From positions 22,294,067-22,358,066 of the forward strand of contig JARWKL010000010.1 of NCBI GenBank assembly GCA_029961685.1: a DNA stretch of 64,000 nucleotides, read 5' to 3'. A program made the translations under genes and the position numbers. The notes beneath the pieces were generated by a model. It did not search any database, was not told the origin of the DNA, and saw only the letters and a program-made list of their open reading frames with translations. Of the stretch, positions 42,698 through 54,960 are shown one piece after another. Every line of letters starts with the position of its first letter. The stretch's first letter is position 1. The DNA comes from Aristolochia californica (Eukaryota > Streptophyta > Magnoliopsida > Piperales > Aristolochiaceae).

Positions 42698-43841
42698 GTT
42701 TATTATAACGAAAACACTTTTAAGAAAAACAACTTAGAAACAATTCAAATTAAAAGAATCAAAATCAATCAAAAGAACAAACCTTGGTCTAAGTCAAGAT
42801 CCACCATCAGAATTTCACAAATGATCATCGATGCAAGCATATATTAATTCACACTTGAGTATTCACCGTTGGAACTATCTTCCTATCTCACCTTTTGTAG
42901 TTAATTAGAATACAAGAGATCCAATTTACCCTAAGTACTAAACAACCCAAGACAAGCGCTAACGGTTTAATTTAGCAACAACCTTAAGAAATAGAGAGAT
43001 CGATGAAGCTAAACAACACAAGAACAAGAGGCTTCATTTAATTTAGTCCACCGTTCTTGTCAAGATTAATAATTCCTGACATACTAAATCATCAAATCTC
43101 GATCGGTTCACAGGTTAGAGGGATCAAACAATTAAGGATTTGATATATAACCTAGCATAGATTGCAACGAGTAATAAACTAGTAGACCTCCTAGTGATTA
43201 AATGAGACAATCACTAAAGGCAATTAAAGAAGAACATCGGATACTCAAAACATAAATTGAATGATGAAAAGAAATCAGATCTCACAGTTGTATTGATTCT
43301 GATGGCTTCAATTTCCTTTTGACCAAGTCTGAAAGTTTAGCCACACAGGGCCATGAAGAAAGTTGAGGAAAAAACTAGAGAAAAGAAGATGAAAAGCTGA
43401 AGAAGAGACCAAGAGGGGGTGTCCTCCGAAGTCTTCTTGTGGCTCATTTTTATTCCCCTTCTTTCTCCCGAATTAGGGTTTTTTCTTTTCGTGCATCCGG
43501 TCTGGGTCACAGTGCACGTGCCGCGACTTCAACACCGGTTCTAACCTGGATTCCGCTAGTATCTCTTAAAATTCGAAACATAAAAGTTGTAGAAAGTTTT
43601 CGTGGAATTTCATAGAATCTTGAATCATCTCCATCATAACTCGGATGAGAGAGTTATGCTTAGATTACGAAGCAATATCGAAACTGTCCAAAATCGCCCT
43701 ATTAACTTCATTTTGCACTTAACACCTCCATTTGCATCCTAAATCAAAATATAAGAATAATGGGTATATTTAGGCACCAAATAATTATAAAAGCCTAAGC
43801 ATTAAGGGGTAAAAATATGATATTTTGCTTTCTCATCAACA
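42549..43841 (-). repeat. Athila-like 5' LTR
   Basis: About 1.29 kb between TGTGATGTCAAAGG and TTTCTCATCAACA in plus orientation, a usual length for this lineage. It holds a 30-G run (42667-42696), in element sense a poly-C. No genes are seen within. Confidence 0.8.
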
Positions 43842-44270
43842 CACACCATAGTCTCTTTCTTACTGCCTAATACTTTTTGTACATTACATAGATCACATTT
43901 CTTTTTGTGGTTTTGGGTTGAAAGTAGTTTTTCTTAAAATATATGAAAGCTCTATAGCTACGCCATATATCTATTGTTTTGTCTCTCAACCTGCTATAGT
44001 TTCCTTTTCTTTCTTCATGAAGGCTCTTGCCATGACCGAGGATTATATGTACAGAGGTTTGAGGAGTAATTTGATTTGTCAAACTCAAATAGCACTTCCA
44101 CTTCTCGATTTTATTTTTATATCACTGCATTTGATCTTTACAACAAACAAGTTTGATCACTTATATATGTCTCTTTGCCAATATCCTTTTCTTTGTATTT
44201 TTTGTTTCATTTCAACATATAAAGTACTTAGTTGAATGCATTAAGGTTTGTTTTTCCTCCTTTCATGTAG
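43842..44270 (+). other. Probable intron upstream of the RRP12-like exon
   Basis: T-rich sequence without repeats known from this window, ending in a good acceptor TTTCCTCCTTTCATGTAG (44253-44270). No earlier exon is visible. The Athila insertion at 43841 would lie inside this intron. Confidence 0.45.
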
Positions 44271-44671
44271 GTTCAAGATTTGATCTCCCCATTTGGGAAT
44301 AATCAATCAAAAGCTCGGATGGGTCATCTAGATTCGTTTGTAGAACCTGTCGTTTGTAGAACTTGTCCAGCAGGTAAGAGTTTGGCAAAAGACCTTTTCG
44401 ATCAATTGGAAAATGACTCACTTGACCTCTTAGACCAACAAAAGACAAGAGCAGCCCTTGGGTCATCAGAGCAGCTCAAGCGAAAACTAGATGTGGATAA
44501 TGATCTTGAGATGGATTCTAATGGGCATTTAGTAATCGTGAGGATGTTAGACCTAAGCAGCGAGAGAACACCAATTCAGATCATGATACAGAAATTAGAA
44601 GCCAAACCAATAATTATAGTTATTTGACTACAAGGTCCTTATCGGAAGCAAGGAAGAGGCAGAAAACATGA
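44271..44671 (+). pseudogene. RRP12-like C-terminal exon with frameshift
   Basis: After the acceptor at 44270 the sequence encodes AGKSLAKDLFDQLEND, LDLLDQQKTRAALGSSEQLKRK and DLEMDSNGHLVI. These resemble the low-complexity C-terminus of plant RRP12-like proteins, which export and mature pre-ribosomal subunits. Near 44538 the frame breaks. The next reading frame continues as EDVRPKQRENTNSDHD and ends RSLSEARKRQKT before a stop at 44669-44671, exactly as a conserved acidic/basic tail would. A single lost base explains this. GTTTGTAGAACCTGTC is tandemly duplicated at 44336-44370. It could be a pseudogene or a gene with an assembly error. The family call is from memory. Confidence 0.6.
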
Positions 44672-44749
44672 ATTTTAATGTTCTTTGACTTTTTGATGTA
44701 AAATTATTTATTAATATATGACTTCCTTTTACATTCATCCTTGCTTATT

Positions 44750-45760
44750 ATTGTAAATATAAGGTAATAAAATGTGTACTGATAAATTTGATTTTTAAAC
44801 TCTAAAATATTTTTTAATTAATAAAACTTTTTTCAATTAATAAATATTTAAATCAATAATAAAAAAGTATTAAATAGGAAAGAGTAAGATTTTTAATTAA
44901 TTAATATAATAAATTTATATTCTATTATAGTAAAAATAAGGTAAAAAAAGTGTATCGATAAATTTTATTTTTAAACTCTAAAGTAAAAAATTTCAATAAT
45001 ATTTTTAATTAAAAAATATTTTAAATCGATAATAAAATGTGTTAAATAAGTAAGAGTAAGATTTTTTATTTAATTAGTATATTTATTTTATTTTTAATTA
45101 TTTTAAATATAAGGTAATAAAAAGTGTATCGATAACTTTGATAAAAATGTACTGATAAATTTAATTTTTAAACTCAAAACTAAAATTTTCAAAAAAAATT
45201 AATTAAAAAATATTTTAAATAGATAATAAAAAGGTTTTAAATAAGTAAGAGTAATATTTTTAATAAATTATTATTTTAAATATAAGGTAATAAAAATTGT
45301 AGCGATACATTTATTTTTTAAACTCTAAAATAAAATTTTCATATTTTTTCTGTTAATTAATTTTTTAATAATTTATTATTTTATAAATAAGGTGATAAAA
45401 AGTGTATAGATAAATTTTATTTTTAAACTCTAAAATAATTTTTTTGTATAAGGTTTTCAATTTATAAATATTTAAATCGATAATATGTTAGTAAGATTTT
45501 AATTTAGTATAATTATTTTATTTTTTATTTTTAAAATATAAAGTAATAAAAAGTGTAACAATAAATTTTATTTTTAAACTCTAATATAGAATTTTCATAT
45601 ATTTTTAATTAATAAATATTTTAATCAATAATAAATGGTGTTAAATACGTAAGAGTTAATTTTTTAAATTATTTATTATAAATTTTATAATTTATTATTT
45701 TAAATATAAGGTAATAAAAATTGTATTCATAAATTTGATTTTTAAAATCAATGTTTTTTT
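44750..45760. repeat. AT-rich tandem repeat, about seven units
   Basis: Units of roughly 95-180 bp begin with TATAAGGTAATAAAAAGTGTATCGATA and continue TTTTTAAACTCTAAAATA and TAAATAAGTAAGAGTAAG. Starts are visible near 44757, 44938, 45108, 45290, 45388, 45540 and 45708. Units are diverged and differ in length. Confidence 0.82.
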
Positions 45761-45770
45761 ATTCTCTTTT

Positions 45771-46020
45771 TTTTGTCATTTAATGACGTGAAATCTTATT
45801 TGGCTACTGACGGGTCAGAGTTGTAACGTGGCAGTCGATGTGTCTATTTACTCAAGTAGTACTGATGATGTGGCAACACATAATCAGTCAAAACTTATGT
45901 GTCACCTTTGACTGTACACTTGTGCAATGGACCGGTCAAAGTTAGGTATTTTTCAAAATAAGTTCAAAGTGACGTCATTTATCGAAATAACTTTTTAAAA
46001 ATGGTTAATTTGGTAAAAAA
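45771..46020. other. Low-repeat intergenic stretch
   Basis: 250 bp with several TTTGAC/GTCAAA and TGACGTCA-like strings (for example GTGACGTCAT at 45970). Nothing coding is seen. Confidence 0.4.
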
Positions 46021-46101
46021 CCCTTTTTTCTAGTTGGCATCTCATATCATTCCTTATATCGGAAGTTCTAGTACCTGTTTTGGTATCTCGGAAGATAGCG
46101 C

Positions 46102-46592
46102 ATTCGTTTATTTTGGCATGAAAACAGGACAAAGCAGTCGCTTCTGAATTTAGAACTCCGTTCTTGTTCATTTTTTGGAATACGAAGATCAATCACCATC
46201 TCTCTACTGCTAGTAATTGTTGTTTTCGTTTCCTTCTCTACTATTGTTAGTCATTATCTCTGGTTGGAAGTTTTATCTTCGGGAGGTATACGTGATATCT
46301 AGAAAGCTATACATTCATCACCAGCCCGTTATATGCTGACATATTAAATTCGTTTATTTTGGCATGAAAATAGGACAAAGCAGTTGCTTCTGAATTTAGA
46401 ACTCCGTTCTTGTTCATTTTTTGGAATCCGAAGATCAATCACCATCTCTCTGCTGCTAGTAATTGTTGTTTTCATTTCCTTCTCTACTATTGTTCGTCGT
46501 TATCTCTAGTTGGAAGTTTTATCTTTGGAAGTATACGTGATATCTAGAAAGTTATACGTTCATCACCAGCCCGTTATATGCTGACAGATTAC
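46102..46592 (+). repeat. 246-bp tandem duplication in N2b
   Basis: Two copies (46102-46347 and 46348-46592) begin ATTCGTTTATTTTGGCATGAAAA and end CCGTTATATGCTGACA.ATTA. They differ at only a handful of positions. Confidence 0.9.
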
Positions 46593-47740
46593 CTTCTGAT
46601 ATTGTCTCTGTTCGAATCACTTAATTCTCGGTGCTGCTTGGTTGGCTAACCTTAAACTAGAAAGTTGCTGATTTCATCAGTTATTTACGTCAATCATTGT
46701 AATTGGTTTGCGGGTTATTTCCCGTGCGCCAACTCCGCTGCTATTTTTTCTGAAAGGTTCTCTACCTCCTTGGATGGATATCCCAATCACTCCGCCAGCT
46801 TGGTTGTTGTTTCTGGACGTCATTGTAGTCCCGTTTCTGCTCAGTGCCAGCTCTTCGACGGGGAAGGCGACACTGTTCTGAATTAAAATCCCACCTAAGT
46901 TGGCTGATTGATTCGGCAAGTTAACCCAACAAGATGGGTCAACTAGGACCGAGTCAACCCAGTCCGGGTCAAGTGACTCACCCCACTTGTTTTCTGCATC
47001 GGTTATAAGGGTCCGGATCCCGAGTTCTATACATATTTCTTTTGCGACTTGGTTATATTGGTGATACATAACTCGACATAACTCAGTTTTCTTTATCTCC
47101 GACTGGATTATTATTTTGAGGTATTCACAACATATTCCATGGTCAACATACCATTTCATATAGATACTCGTATCGAATTATTTCATGGGTTCTTTTACAA
47201 AGATTTTTATTATTTGGTATGTATTATTGGGCTCATGCTCATTTTAGTTGCTGCTATTGTGTCTCTTTGGAGAAGGACTTCTAAGTTGCTGATTTTTATC
47301 AGCATTAGCTATTCTGATGGATGACGAAAGCCAAGGTGGCCCTAGATTATTATCTTTTAGGTAGTTACCCGTTACCCCCCTTAATTGACATTTATTAATC
47401 CTACAATTTGAGAGTCGATGTCTAGGGTTTAGACACGGTGATGGAGGAGTTTTATTACACTTCTAAGCATTGCGTATAGACCCACAACCTATAGAAGATA
47501 GGAGTATGATCTACATCTAGCATGGGTTAAGACTAAAGTATGGAGCAATGTCATATGATTTTGAGTGATTTTACTCTTACTAATCTTATGCCAGTTGGGC
47601 CTCATAGAAGAGACCACCAACGTGAAGGGGGAAATGTTGGAAGATATGGAAGACTGTCATTTTATATGAGAAGATCCTATACACTATTTATAGCAAGCTG
47701 GGAGTTCATGATGTTTTCTCAACCCCAACTTGAGGGGGAG

Positions 47741-48172
47741 TGTTAGAAGATGGACCTAAGCCCATAAGATATGGACCCACCAGGATCACGTGAGGTGGCA
47801 TGATGAGTTATCACACGAGCTGGAATCCTTATCACATGAGTTGGAAGATTTGGCACGAGCTGGAATCCTTATCACATGAGTTGGAAGATTTGGCACGAAC
47901 TAGAATCCTTATCACATGAGTTTGGAAGATTTGGCAAATCTTCCTAGATTAATGTAATTGATTTATTTATGCTGTTTTGGATAATCATGATCGATGTAAT
48001 TAGATTAAGTTTCAGGGATATAATTATAATACTGTAATTTGATTAATCTATAAATTGAGTTTAAGGGAAGGGTTAGGATATAAGTCCATAACTTATTTTT
48101 CCTCTTGTTTTCTCTCAATGAATCCCTTTCTTTTTTTCTCCATGAGCTAAATCATGGAGTCCTGAAAATCAA
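47741..48172 (+). repeat. N2b 3' LTR with triplicated 40-bp unit
   Basis: TGTTAGAAGATGG to CCTGAAAATCAA, lacking the final CA. A unit with CACGAGCTGGAATCCTTATC and ACATGAGTTGGAAGATTTGG is repeated three times (about 47812-47935) in U3. The TATA-like CTATAAATTGAG is at about 48048. Confidence 0.85.
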
Positions 48173-49090
48173 TAATTTTTAATAATAAAAAATAAAATTT
48201 AATAATTAATATTATAAGTTTAATATTAAATTAAAATATATTTACTTAATTTACATTTAAAGTATACCTCACTCTATTATAATTAACATACTCATTTAAT
48301 TTAATAAATTTTATAATTATAAAATTTAAATTTAAATTATTATAACTCATAAACTATTTCTCATAAATGAATTAAACTATTATAAAAAATTGTTTTAATT
48401 TATTTAATGAATAATAAATTCTAATATTAGAATAATAATAACTTCTTTACTATTATAAAAAGATTCAATAGTATGCTACATATGAGCATAACAACTAGAA
48501 TAATAATAATTTTTAGTAATAAAAACTGCATTATTATTTTAATAAAAATATTTTAATTTAATTTAAATATATTTGATTATTTAAATTACTAAGTTGAATT
48601 ATTTAAATATATTGATATAATTTATATATTTCAAATTATTCAAATTAGGTCAATAACTTAACTTGAATTAATCTAATAATGATAATTTTTAACTCTAAAT
48701 TTACTATTTTTTACAATTATTTCAAATAAATGATTAATGAGATTAATGGTTATATATTACTAGATTTATTAATATTTATTTAATAATTTTAAGTAATAAT
48801 TCATTGTTTATTTTTAATGAAAAAAATATAATAAATATAATAATAATTTTGTAATATTTTAAATTTTGATAAATATATTCAAATAATTAATTTACTAAAT
48901 TAAATTATTTTAACAATCTAATGAATAGTTATGGTTATAAGAAATATTTTCAGTTTGAATTAATAAATGTATTTCAAAGTTAACTTAATTATTTAAATAA
49001 TAAATTATAGTTTATGTAAATTTAATTTTATTTAAAATCGAGAAAGATTAGATTTTATTTTCTATTATTAAAATAATATTCTATTTTAGC
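48173..49090. other. Extremely AT-rich stretch
   Basis: About 920 bp made almost only of A and T (taataataa/aatatttaa strings). No gene, no clear tandem unit and no terminal repeats are visible. It starts directly at the truncated N2b LTR end. Confidence 0.6.
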
Positions 49091-50140
49091 TTTTCACTAA
49101 TCCGCCCGCTCCCCCAACAATCTAACCCCCCTTAAAGCATAAGTTTTGAATTAACGGCCGGATCGTTCCATAAATACCTTTTGGCTTTGGGCATAAATTC
49201 TTTTCTGCCCTTTTACAGCAAGACTTTGTACGACGTACTAATCTTAACAGCCACTTTTGGCTTATTGCTTTCCATTTTAGCTGAAAGTCAAAAAACGTCA
49301 TTTGGAGGCTCAGGCTAGGAACCAGCACCGAATCAAGCTTTTCGGGCTTCTGCTTTTTAAGCACACAGCTTTTAACTTCTGCTTATGCCGACGCTCAACA
49401 GGTCGCCGGAATTCCAGATCGGTAAATTTGTTTCGCTGCCACCCTCGGTCGAACTGAGATCTCTCTCGCCAAAAATTGAACTGCGCTAATTTGCATCTGA
49501 TCCTTAGTGACATCGTCAAGCGGTACCTAAGGTTAGATTTTCGTTTTTCAGTCTCAAAATTTTACCAAAATTCTATCTCTACTATCCCTAGATTTGCGGT
49601 TATCCTTTTGTCTTTAAAATTTTCATCAGTTTCGGTTTCCGTCATATTTGTATTTGTTAGCACTTGTCTCTATTGGTTATGGACACATTATTCATGCAGA
49701 TATCTCTTTTAGCGACATGACTCTGATCGAATCTAGTATGTTTTTTGTTAAAACATCTATTTTGTTTATGATAAATACGATAAGGCCGTGTTTGAGTGAT
49801 TGTCAGATGGAAACGACTTATGAATTATATTGAATTATATGGACGGACTCCAATTTATTTTGGCATTTAGCCTGTGAACATGAATATTTTTCTTTACGTT
49901 TTATGAGTTCTACGTTTTACTATATTTTATATTTGATTTAGTTTTCCCAATCAGTTTTTATTCCAACCATCTTTCTTTAGTGGATAGATTGTCGTGAGGA
50001 ATAAGTTGCTGTGTTTCTGCCACATTAGTGGACATATAGGCAGCAGCTCATCTTGTCCTTATCTTGCTATGCTCCAATGTCTTGATGTTTTGCATGCATT
50101 ATAGCAGTTCCGTGTTTGCCAGGCTATGTGTACTAAAACC
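49091..50140. other. Low-repeat region, possible promoter/5' gene remnant
   Basis: Less AT-rich, without recognisable transposon sequence. A short plus frame begins MPTLNRSPEFQIGKF (49388) and could run to a donor-like GGTAAATT at 49421. That is too little to call a gene. The remainder is T-rich and shows nothing coding. Confidence 0.3.
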
Positions 50141-52830
50141 ACTAGTCTCTAACTACCCTTGTCTCATTGTCCCAGTTACACCCAAAGTTAAATAGTTAAA
50201 GATAAGTCCTAGAACATTTAAAAAACTGAATAAATAGAAGACTAATATAACTAAAACACCATTAATTGATACACTTATGTGAGACTTCCATGAGACTCTT
50301 CTTAGACTCTGTTATGGTCCTGGGGTTAAGTACCTATGTCTTCCGCTCCTACCAGGCCGGTCTTTTGGGCAGTATTGGCTAGGTGCTTAACATTTGGACA
50401 ATGGGGCATAATAACTTCAAATGTTAAGCACCTACCAATACTACCCAAAAGACCGGCCTGGTAGGAGTGGAAGACATAGGTACTTAACCCCAGGACCATA
50501 ACAATACACCCCGCCCGCCCGAGCCGTCGACCACGACAGCAATAACACAGCAACGAGAGCTGGGTCAGGATCCCATAATCCCTTACGGCCCAATACCAGG
50601 GGCGTGCGGTCCTCCTGCGCACGTGGGGACTCGAACACGGGACGTAGCACCTGCTCTGATATCAAATGTTAAGCACCTAGCCAATAGTACCCAAAAGACC
50701 GGCTTGGTAGGAGCGGAAGACATAGGTACTTAACCCCAGGCCCATAACAGACTCCACCATATTAATTTTGGCTATGTGGGACTTCTTATCGTGAGAGTCA
50801 TGTAAGACTTTTCCATACCTGCTGCCTCAAGCTGGAGTTTATAACTTCAACTTGCAATGAAAATGAACTTTGGCCTTCAAGTATCCTTTGCTAAAAAAAT
50901 CTTCATAGATGCAAAACTTCATCTTATGTAAAATTTTCATCTTTTTATGCAAAAACTTCATCTTTTGTGTTTCCCTTTTCTTGAATATTTTGGTCACATA
51001 AAAATTACTATAACGTGTAGAACTAAATACCTTTTTCTTGTACTAGAGACCCAACTTGGGCAAAATACAATATGGTAGAAGAAAATCACTCCTAGCAGGC
51101 ACAACAAAGAGAATACTCACTTTTAAGGGTAGCTCAAACATAAATCACCTCTTGGGTGAAGAATAAAAGACTTGACTCAAGCTGGATGTTAGGCACACTC
51201 CTATACATTTTAGGTAGTGGGTCTAGGGATTACTCTAAGTTATAAAAACACAAGATGATAAACTGAAGAAATATTACAGGAAAACTACTTTAACCAGAAG
51301 AAAGTGACTATGCAACACTCATACTTCCAAAGTGACATTTTTTTTTTTTTGAAACTTAGGGGAGAATATAATGGTAGAACTTAATAAATTTGACCAAGTA
51401 TAATTTTTTTGGGGTGACCACAATTTTTTGGAGTTAACTAAGTGGAAGATACACAACCAAGTAACAAAAATTCAAAACTTGAAAACAACATTGAAGCAAA
51501 ATATTGCATACCTTGAATAAGCACATCATGGAATGATTAAGTTTGATCAAAACTCTCTGATTATAAGCGAAATTTGGCTAAAAAACTTGGATTTTAGAGA
51601 AAGGGAACTCAATTTACGTGAATGCATGGAGAGAAAATAGGAAAAAAAGAGATTTTAGGAAGAACTGACGTTTGGTACTTCTGATATTGATATCTCTAAA
51701 AATATAGCTCAGAATCACAAACGGTTTGTGATCAAGAAACTAGACTCAAAGAGCTTTAAATTGATACCTGATTTGACATAAAAAGATTCGTTGTTGAATC
51801 TTTTATGACCTTTTAATTTTTTTCATTTTGTAGTTTGACCCTTGCCGACTCTCATACAAATATCTTCTTAAATATAAATCAAATTGACATGAAATTTTCT
51901 CCTTCTGAAACTAGATTTTGATACCTTTCATCAAAGTATAATATTTCTTCATAAAATATACTTCTTTTGAGATAAAGAATATGATAGATTTTGGACTCTG
52001 TAATCTGGCCGAATTGAGTGCTCTTTCTTCTTTGGCCAAGCATGACCATTGACTCATCCGATATGGATATCTCCCTCTAAAAAACTTAGATTGAAAATTG
52101 GTTTAATAGGTAAAAAAAATAGACTTACATATCTATCTTTGGACATATAATTTTCCATAAAGTCTTGTTCTTGATGGCATCAAACGCCTCTAAAGTTGAA
52201 GCTTTTTGCTGCTGCTCGAACCTCTCTTGTAGTTTGATCTTTGCTGCTTCAAATATTGATTTCTCTTTGTTGAAAACTCCAATTGCCAAAATGATGTTTG
52301 CGTTGGAAAGTAGACTCGAAGATCTTTTCGTTAATATATAATTTTCAAGATGAAAAGTTTAGGAAAGAAAGAAAAGGATAGAATACGACTAATGGGAAAG
52401 GAAAAAAAGAAAACAGATAAAATACAAACTTAAACTACTAGAGATGATAAATCAGAAACGGATCACATTTTCTCTATGGGTTGACCGAGTCAACTCATAG
52501 AACCCGCTCTAATTCCATGTTAAATTTTTGGAAAAGAGAAATACTTCACTAACTTGTTGTTAACTGAGTACAATGAGCTCTATTTATAATAGAGAAAACA
52601 AGTACAATCCAATTACAATTAAAATACCCTTGTCTCAGTTACACCCAAAGTCAAATACTTAAAGATGAGTCCTAGAACTATTAAACAACTGAAGACTAAC
52701 ATAACTAAAACACCTTTAACTGATACTCTTCTGTGAGACATCCTTCCATGAAACTCTTCTCAGATTACCATGTTAATTCTAGCTTTGTGAGACTTCTTAC
52801 TATGAGAATCATGTAAGACTCTTCCATACA
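50141..52830 (-). mobile_element. Older N1-like element, minus strand
   Basis: Diverged N1 copy. Left LTR (about 50141-50309 plus 50755-50819, split by a TRIM), non-coding internal region (50820-52517) with CTTCATCTTTTGTG...CTTGAATATTTTGGTCACATA and the module strings, a mutated primer site (GCTCTAATTCCA in plus orientation, 52506-52517), and right LTR 52518-52830 (TGTTAAATTTTTGG to CTTCCATACA). It is more divergent than other N1 copies and the LTRs are shorter. Confidence 0.75.
50310..50749. mobile_element. Composite TRIM T3 with an inverted LTR and perfect TSD
   Basis: 440 bp flanked by GACTC on both sides (50305-50309, 50750-50754). It contains three TRIM LTRs of 82-83 bp: 50310-50392 in plus orientation, 50422-50503 and 50667-50749 in minus orientation. 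The two minus LTRs enclose a 163-bp internal region with a primer site (about 50652-50666). A 29-bp spacer (50393-50421) separates the two oppositely oriented LTRs. The flanking duplication encloses the whole composite. Confidence 0.88.
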
Positions 52831-53399
52831 TGCTCTTCAGAAGCTCTTGTTCATATTTGTTACTACATTGTATCTTAAGACCAAAACAGCATATAATAAG
52901 CTACCAAAACAGCGGGGCTTGCGTTGCTTCACTGACAAGTACTAGTGAAGTAACTGAATTTTTTAGTGGATTCCTGCTTACTTTTTTCATTTATTCATTA
53001 TTTCGATTGTTGAATATACCTTTCTTCTTTCTGGTTTCTTCTTCCCTGTCTCATCTGTTTGGTTTCATTGGTAGCTTTATGTAAGCTGGCATAAATCCAC
53101 AAGGGTCTACATGGTTAATTTGAAGGTAGCTGAATTTAAATTGCATGTGCTGGTTTATAATGGTTTAAAGGCCATCTGCTGTCTAGAGCAAAGACTATAA
53201 TTGAAGGATGGCTAGATTTACTCAAATTTACAATGTTGAGCCAAAGTAAGCAGTGTACACTATGATCATGCCAATATTTAAGTTACGTTGTCATTCAAAT
53301 AGTAAAAAATGCTTCTTTGTAGAGAGATTTGCACATATGAAATCCTTAAGGTAAATTACGTGTATATTTAGAAGCTTTTACTCGTAAGAAATGAATGGA
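52831..53399. other. No gene recognised
   Basis: 570 bp of T-rich sequence. Frames are short and resemble nothing I can name. It could be degraded leader of the copia relic that follows. Confidence 0.4.
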
Positions 53400-54960
53400 A
53401 TAGGTTATGATGATGTGGCTTGTGTTTAGCATGCACCCTCAGATTAGCTCCAATTTTATGTTTTGTGAAACAACTAAATCAATATGGAATGCTATTCAGG
53501 AAACCTATACTAATAGAAATATATCTCAATAAATTATAACTTGTATGACTTCCTATTAGTTTTCAAAAATTAAGATAGAAGCCTTACTGAACGTGGTTGT
53601 TCTCTAAAATGGAAGGTTATAGTTGGGTGTGTATTTACCCATAAGTTCAGATATTTATATCTTGAAGAAACAGTGAGTCAATATTCGTCTGATTATAGAA
53701 CTACTCATATTTTAGCCTGAGGGCTGTAAGGAGGAGTCCAAGGTAGAGGAAAAGAGAAGTGATAGCATTACTGATATTGCAGAGGTAACCATTTGTTATA
53801 GAAATGATAGGCTAGGTTTGGGAAGCCAGTGTGGGTCCACCACTAATGATGGTTTGGAGAATTTACTCAGATGGCACAGATTGGTTCCTATTTCTTGAGA
53901 TGAATGTGATAAACCTGTTAGAAGTTACAAAATTTTCTGCTAAATATTTTGCATCTTCCTACCATTACTACTTTGTTCTTGACCTTACGTATTTCTATTC
54001 TCTGAGCATCTCCATCCTCTTAAGGGATCATTTATTTTGGAGTATTTGTACACGGATTGGTTACTCTTATATATGTTCTTCTATTGACACTCCTAGGTTC
54101 CATTGTCCTGTCATTGTTGCTGATGGACCTTCAATGCCAGTTTGTGGGGGAAAGGGCAGTTCAAGTTACATGTTCTATCTACTGTCCCAAGTTCTGTTAG
54201 TTCTTAAATTTTCAGTTAATTTGTTGTTAGCCTATAAGCAAACTAGATCCCTTAATTATGTTGTAATATTCCCTCCTACGCATGTGTTTCAGGATCTTAA
54301 AACAAAAGGATGATAGGGAATGAGAAGGACAGATAATGTTATTTGGATGAGCAATCAAGACAGGAATATTTAGATCTCTTGCCGTTCCAGTGGCATTTGA
54401 AGCTCAGTCATCCTTCTACAATTAAATTTGTCAATTATTTCCAACACTCGGATATTTTTTATCTTTTAAGTTGAAGACTTGTGGGCTAGGTAAGCACCAT
54501 AGGTTTGTCTTTCCATTAGTTGGTTCATTGAAATGTTTTGTGGTTCTGTCAATTGTTGAGTGATTTTGGATTCAAGGAAATCATTACATTTTATAAATGA
54601 TTTTTCGAGAATGACAAGGACTTATTTATTATGCGAAAGCTGAAAAGTACTGCTAGAATTCAATGTATTTTTTTGGAGTATGTCCAGAAAGATATTCATT
54701 ATTGAGTTGCAAATGGCATCTTATATCAAACCTCGTGTTCACTTTTTACAAAAAAATGGAATTGCTGAATGTAAGAGTCACCATTTACTCGATGAGGCTC
54801 ATTGGTTAATGTTTTAGATGAAAATACCCTAAGCAAAATTTGCCATGTGGTACAGTAATTTGCCTTCATCTTTGTTAAAAGGGTAATCTCCTGGTCGAAT
54901 ATTCATTTTTACTTTCTCTACATTATCCATGTTCTTAAGAAGATTACAGTTGTTATTTTA
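53400..54960 (+). pseudogene. Strongly decayed Ty1/copia relic (gag to integrase)
   Basis: Plus-strand fragments in the order of a copia Pol. Gag-like ISSNFMFCETTKSIWNAIQ lies at about 53441-53510. Protease-downstream LKFSVNLLLAYKQTRSLNY and THVFQDLKTKG are at about 54205-54312. The pre-integrase WHLKLSHPSTIKFVNYFQ is at about 54390, an integrase start HFINDFSRMTRTYLL at 54590-54635, and a QKNGIAECKSHHLLDEA stretch (catalytic Glu region) at 54750-54810. Frameshifts and stops occur every few dozen codons. No LTRs were identified, so age is high. Confidence 0.72.

Larger units (their letters stand above)
46021..48172 (+). mobile_element. N2b element, 5' end missing
   Basis: Plus-strand N2 copy without a recognisable 5' LTR. 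It includes a 246-bp tandem duplication (46102-46592), pyrimidine-rich internal sequence, the GTCAAC block (46900-47010), the conserved block (47160-47280), the GAGAGTCGATGTC motif (about 47410-47450), the terminal CAAGCTGGGAGTTCATGATG segment, the PPT and a 3' LTR (47741-48172). No coding domain is present. Confidence 0.75.

Noticed and set aside
44750..45760. CRISPR-like array
   Set aside because: Units are diverged, AT-rich and of variable length without unique spacers; this is a tandem satellite in plant DNA.
48173..49090. A MITE or DNA transposon in the AT-rich stretch
   Set aside because: I could not find terminal inverted repeats or a target duplication by eye.
49388..49492. First exon of a gene starting MPTLNRSPEFQIGKF
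   Set aside because: Only about 35 codons before a stop, no recognisable domain, and the donor site is a weak guess.
53831..54313. A 160-codon membrane-like protein
   Set aside because: Its C-terminal part matches the stretch downstream of copia protease (LKFSVNLL...FQDLKTK), so it is a fused relic of a copia Pol frame.
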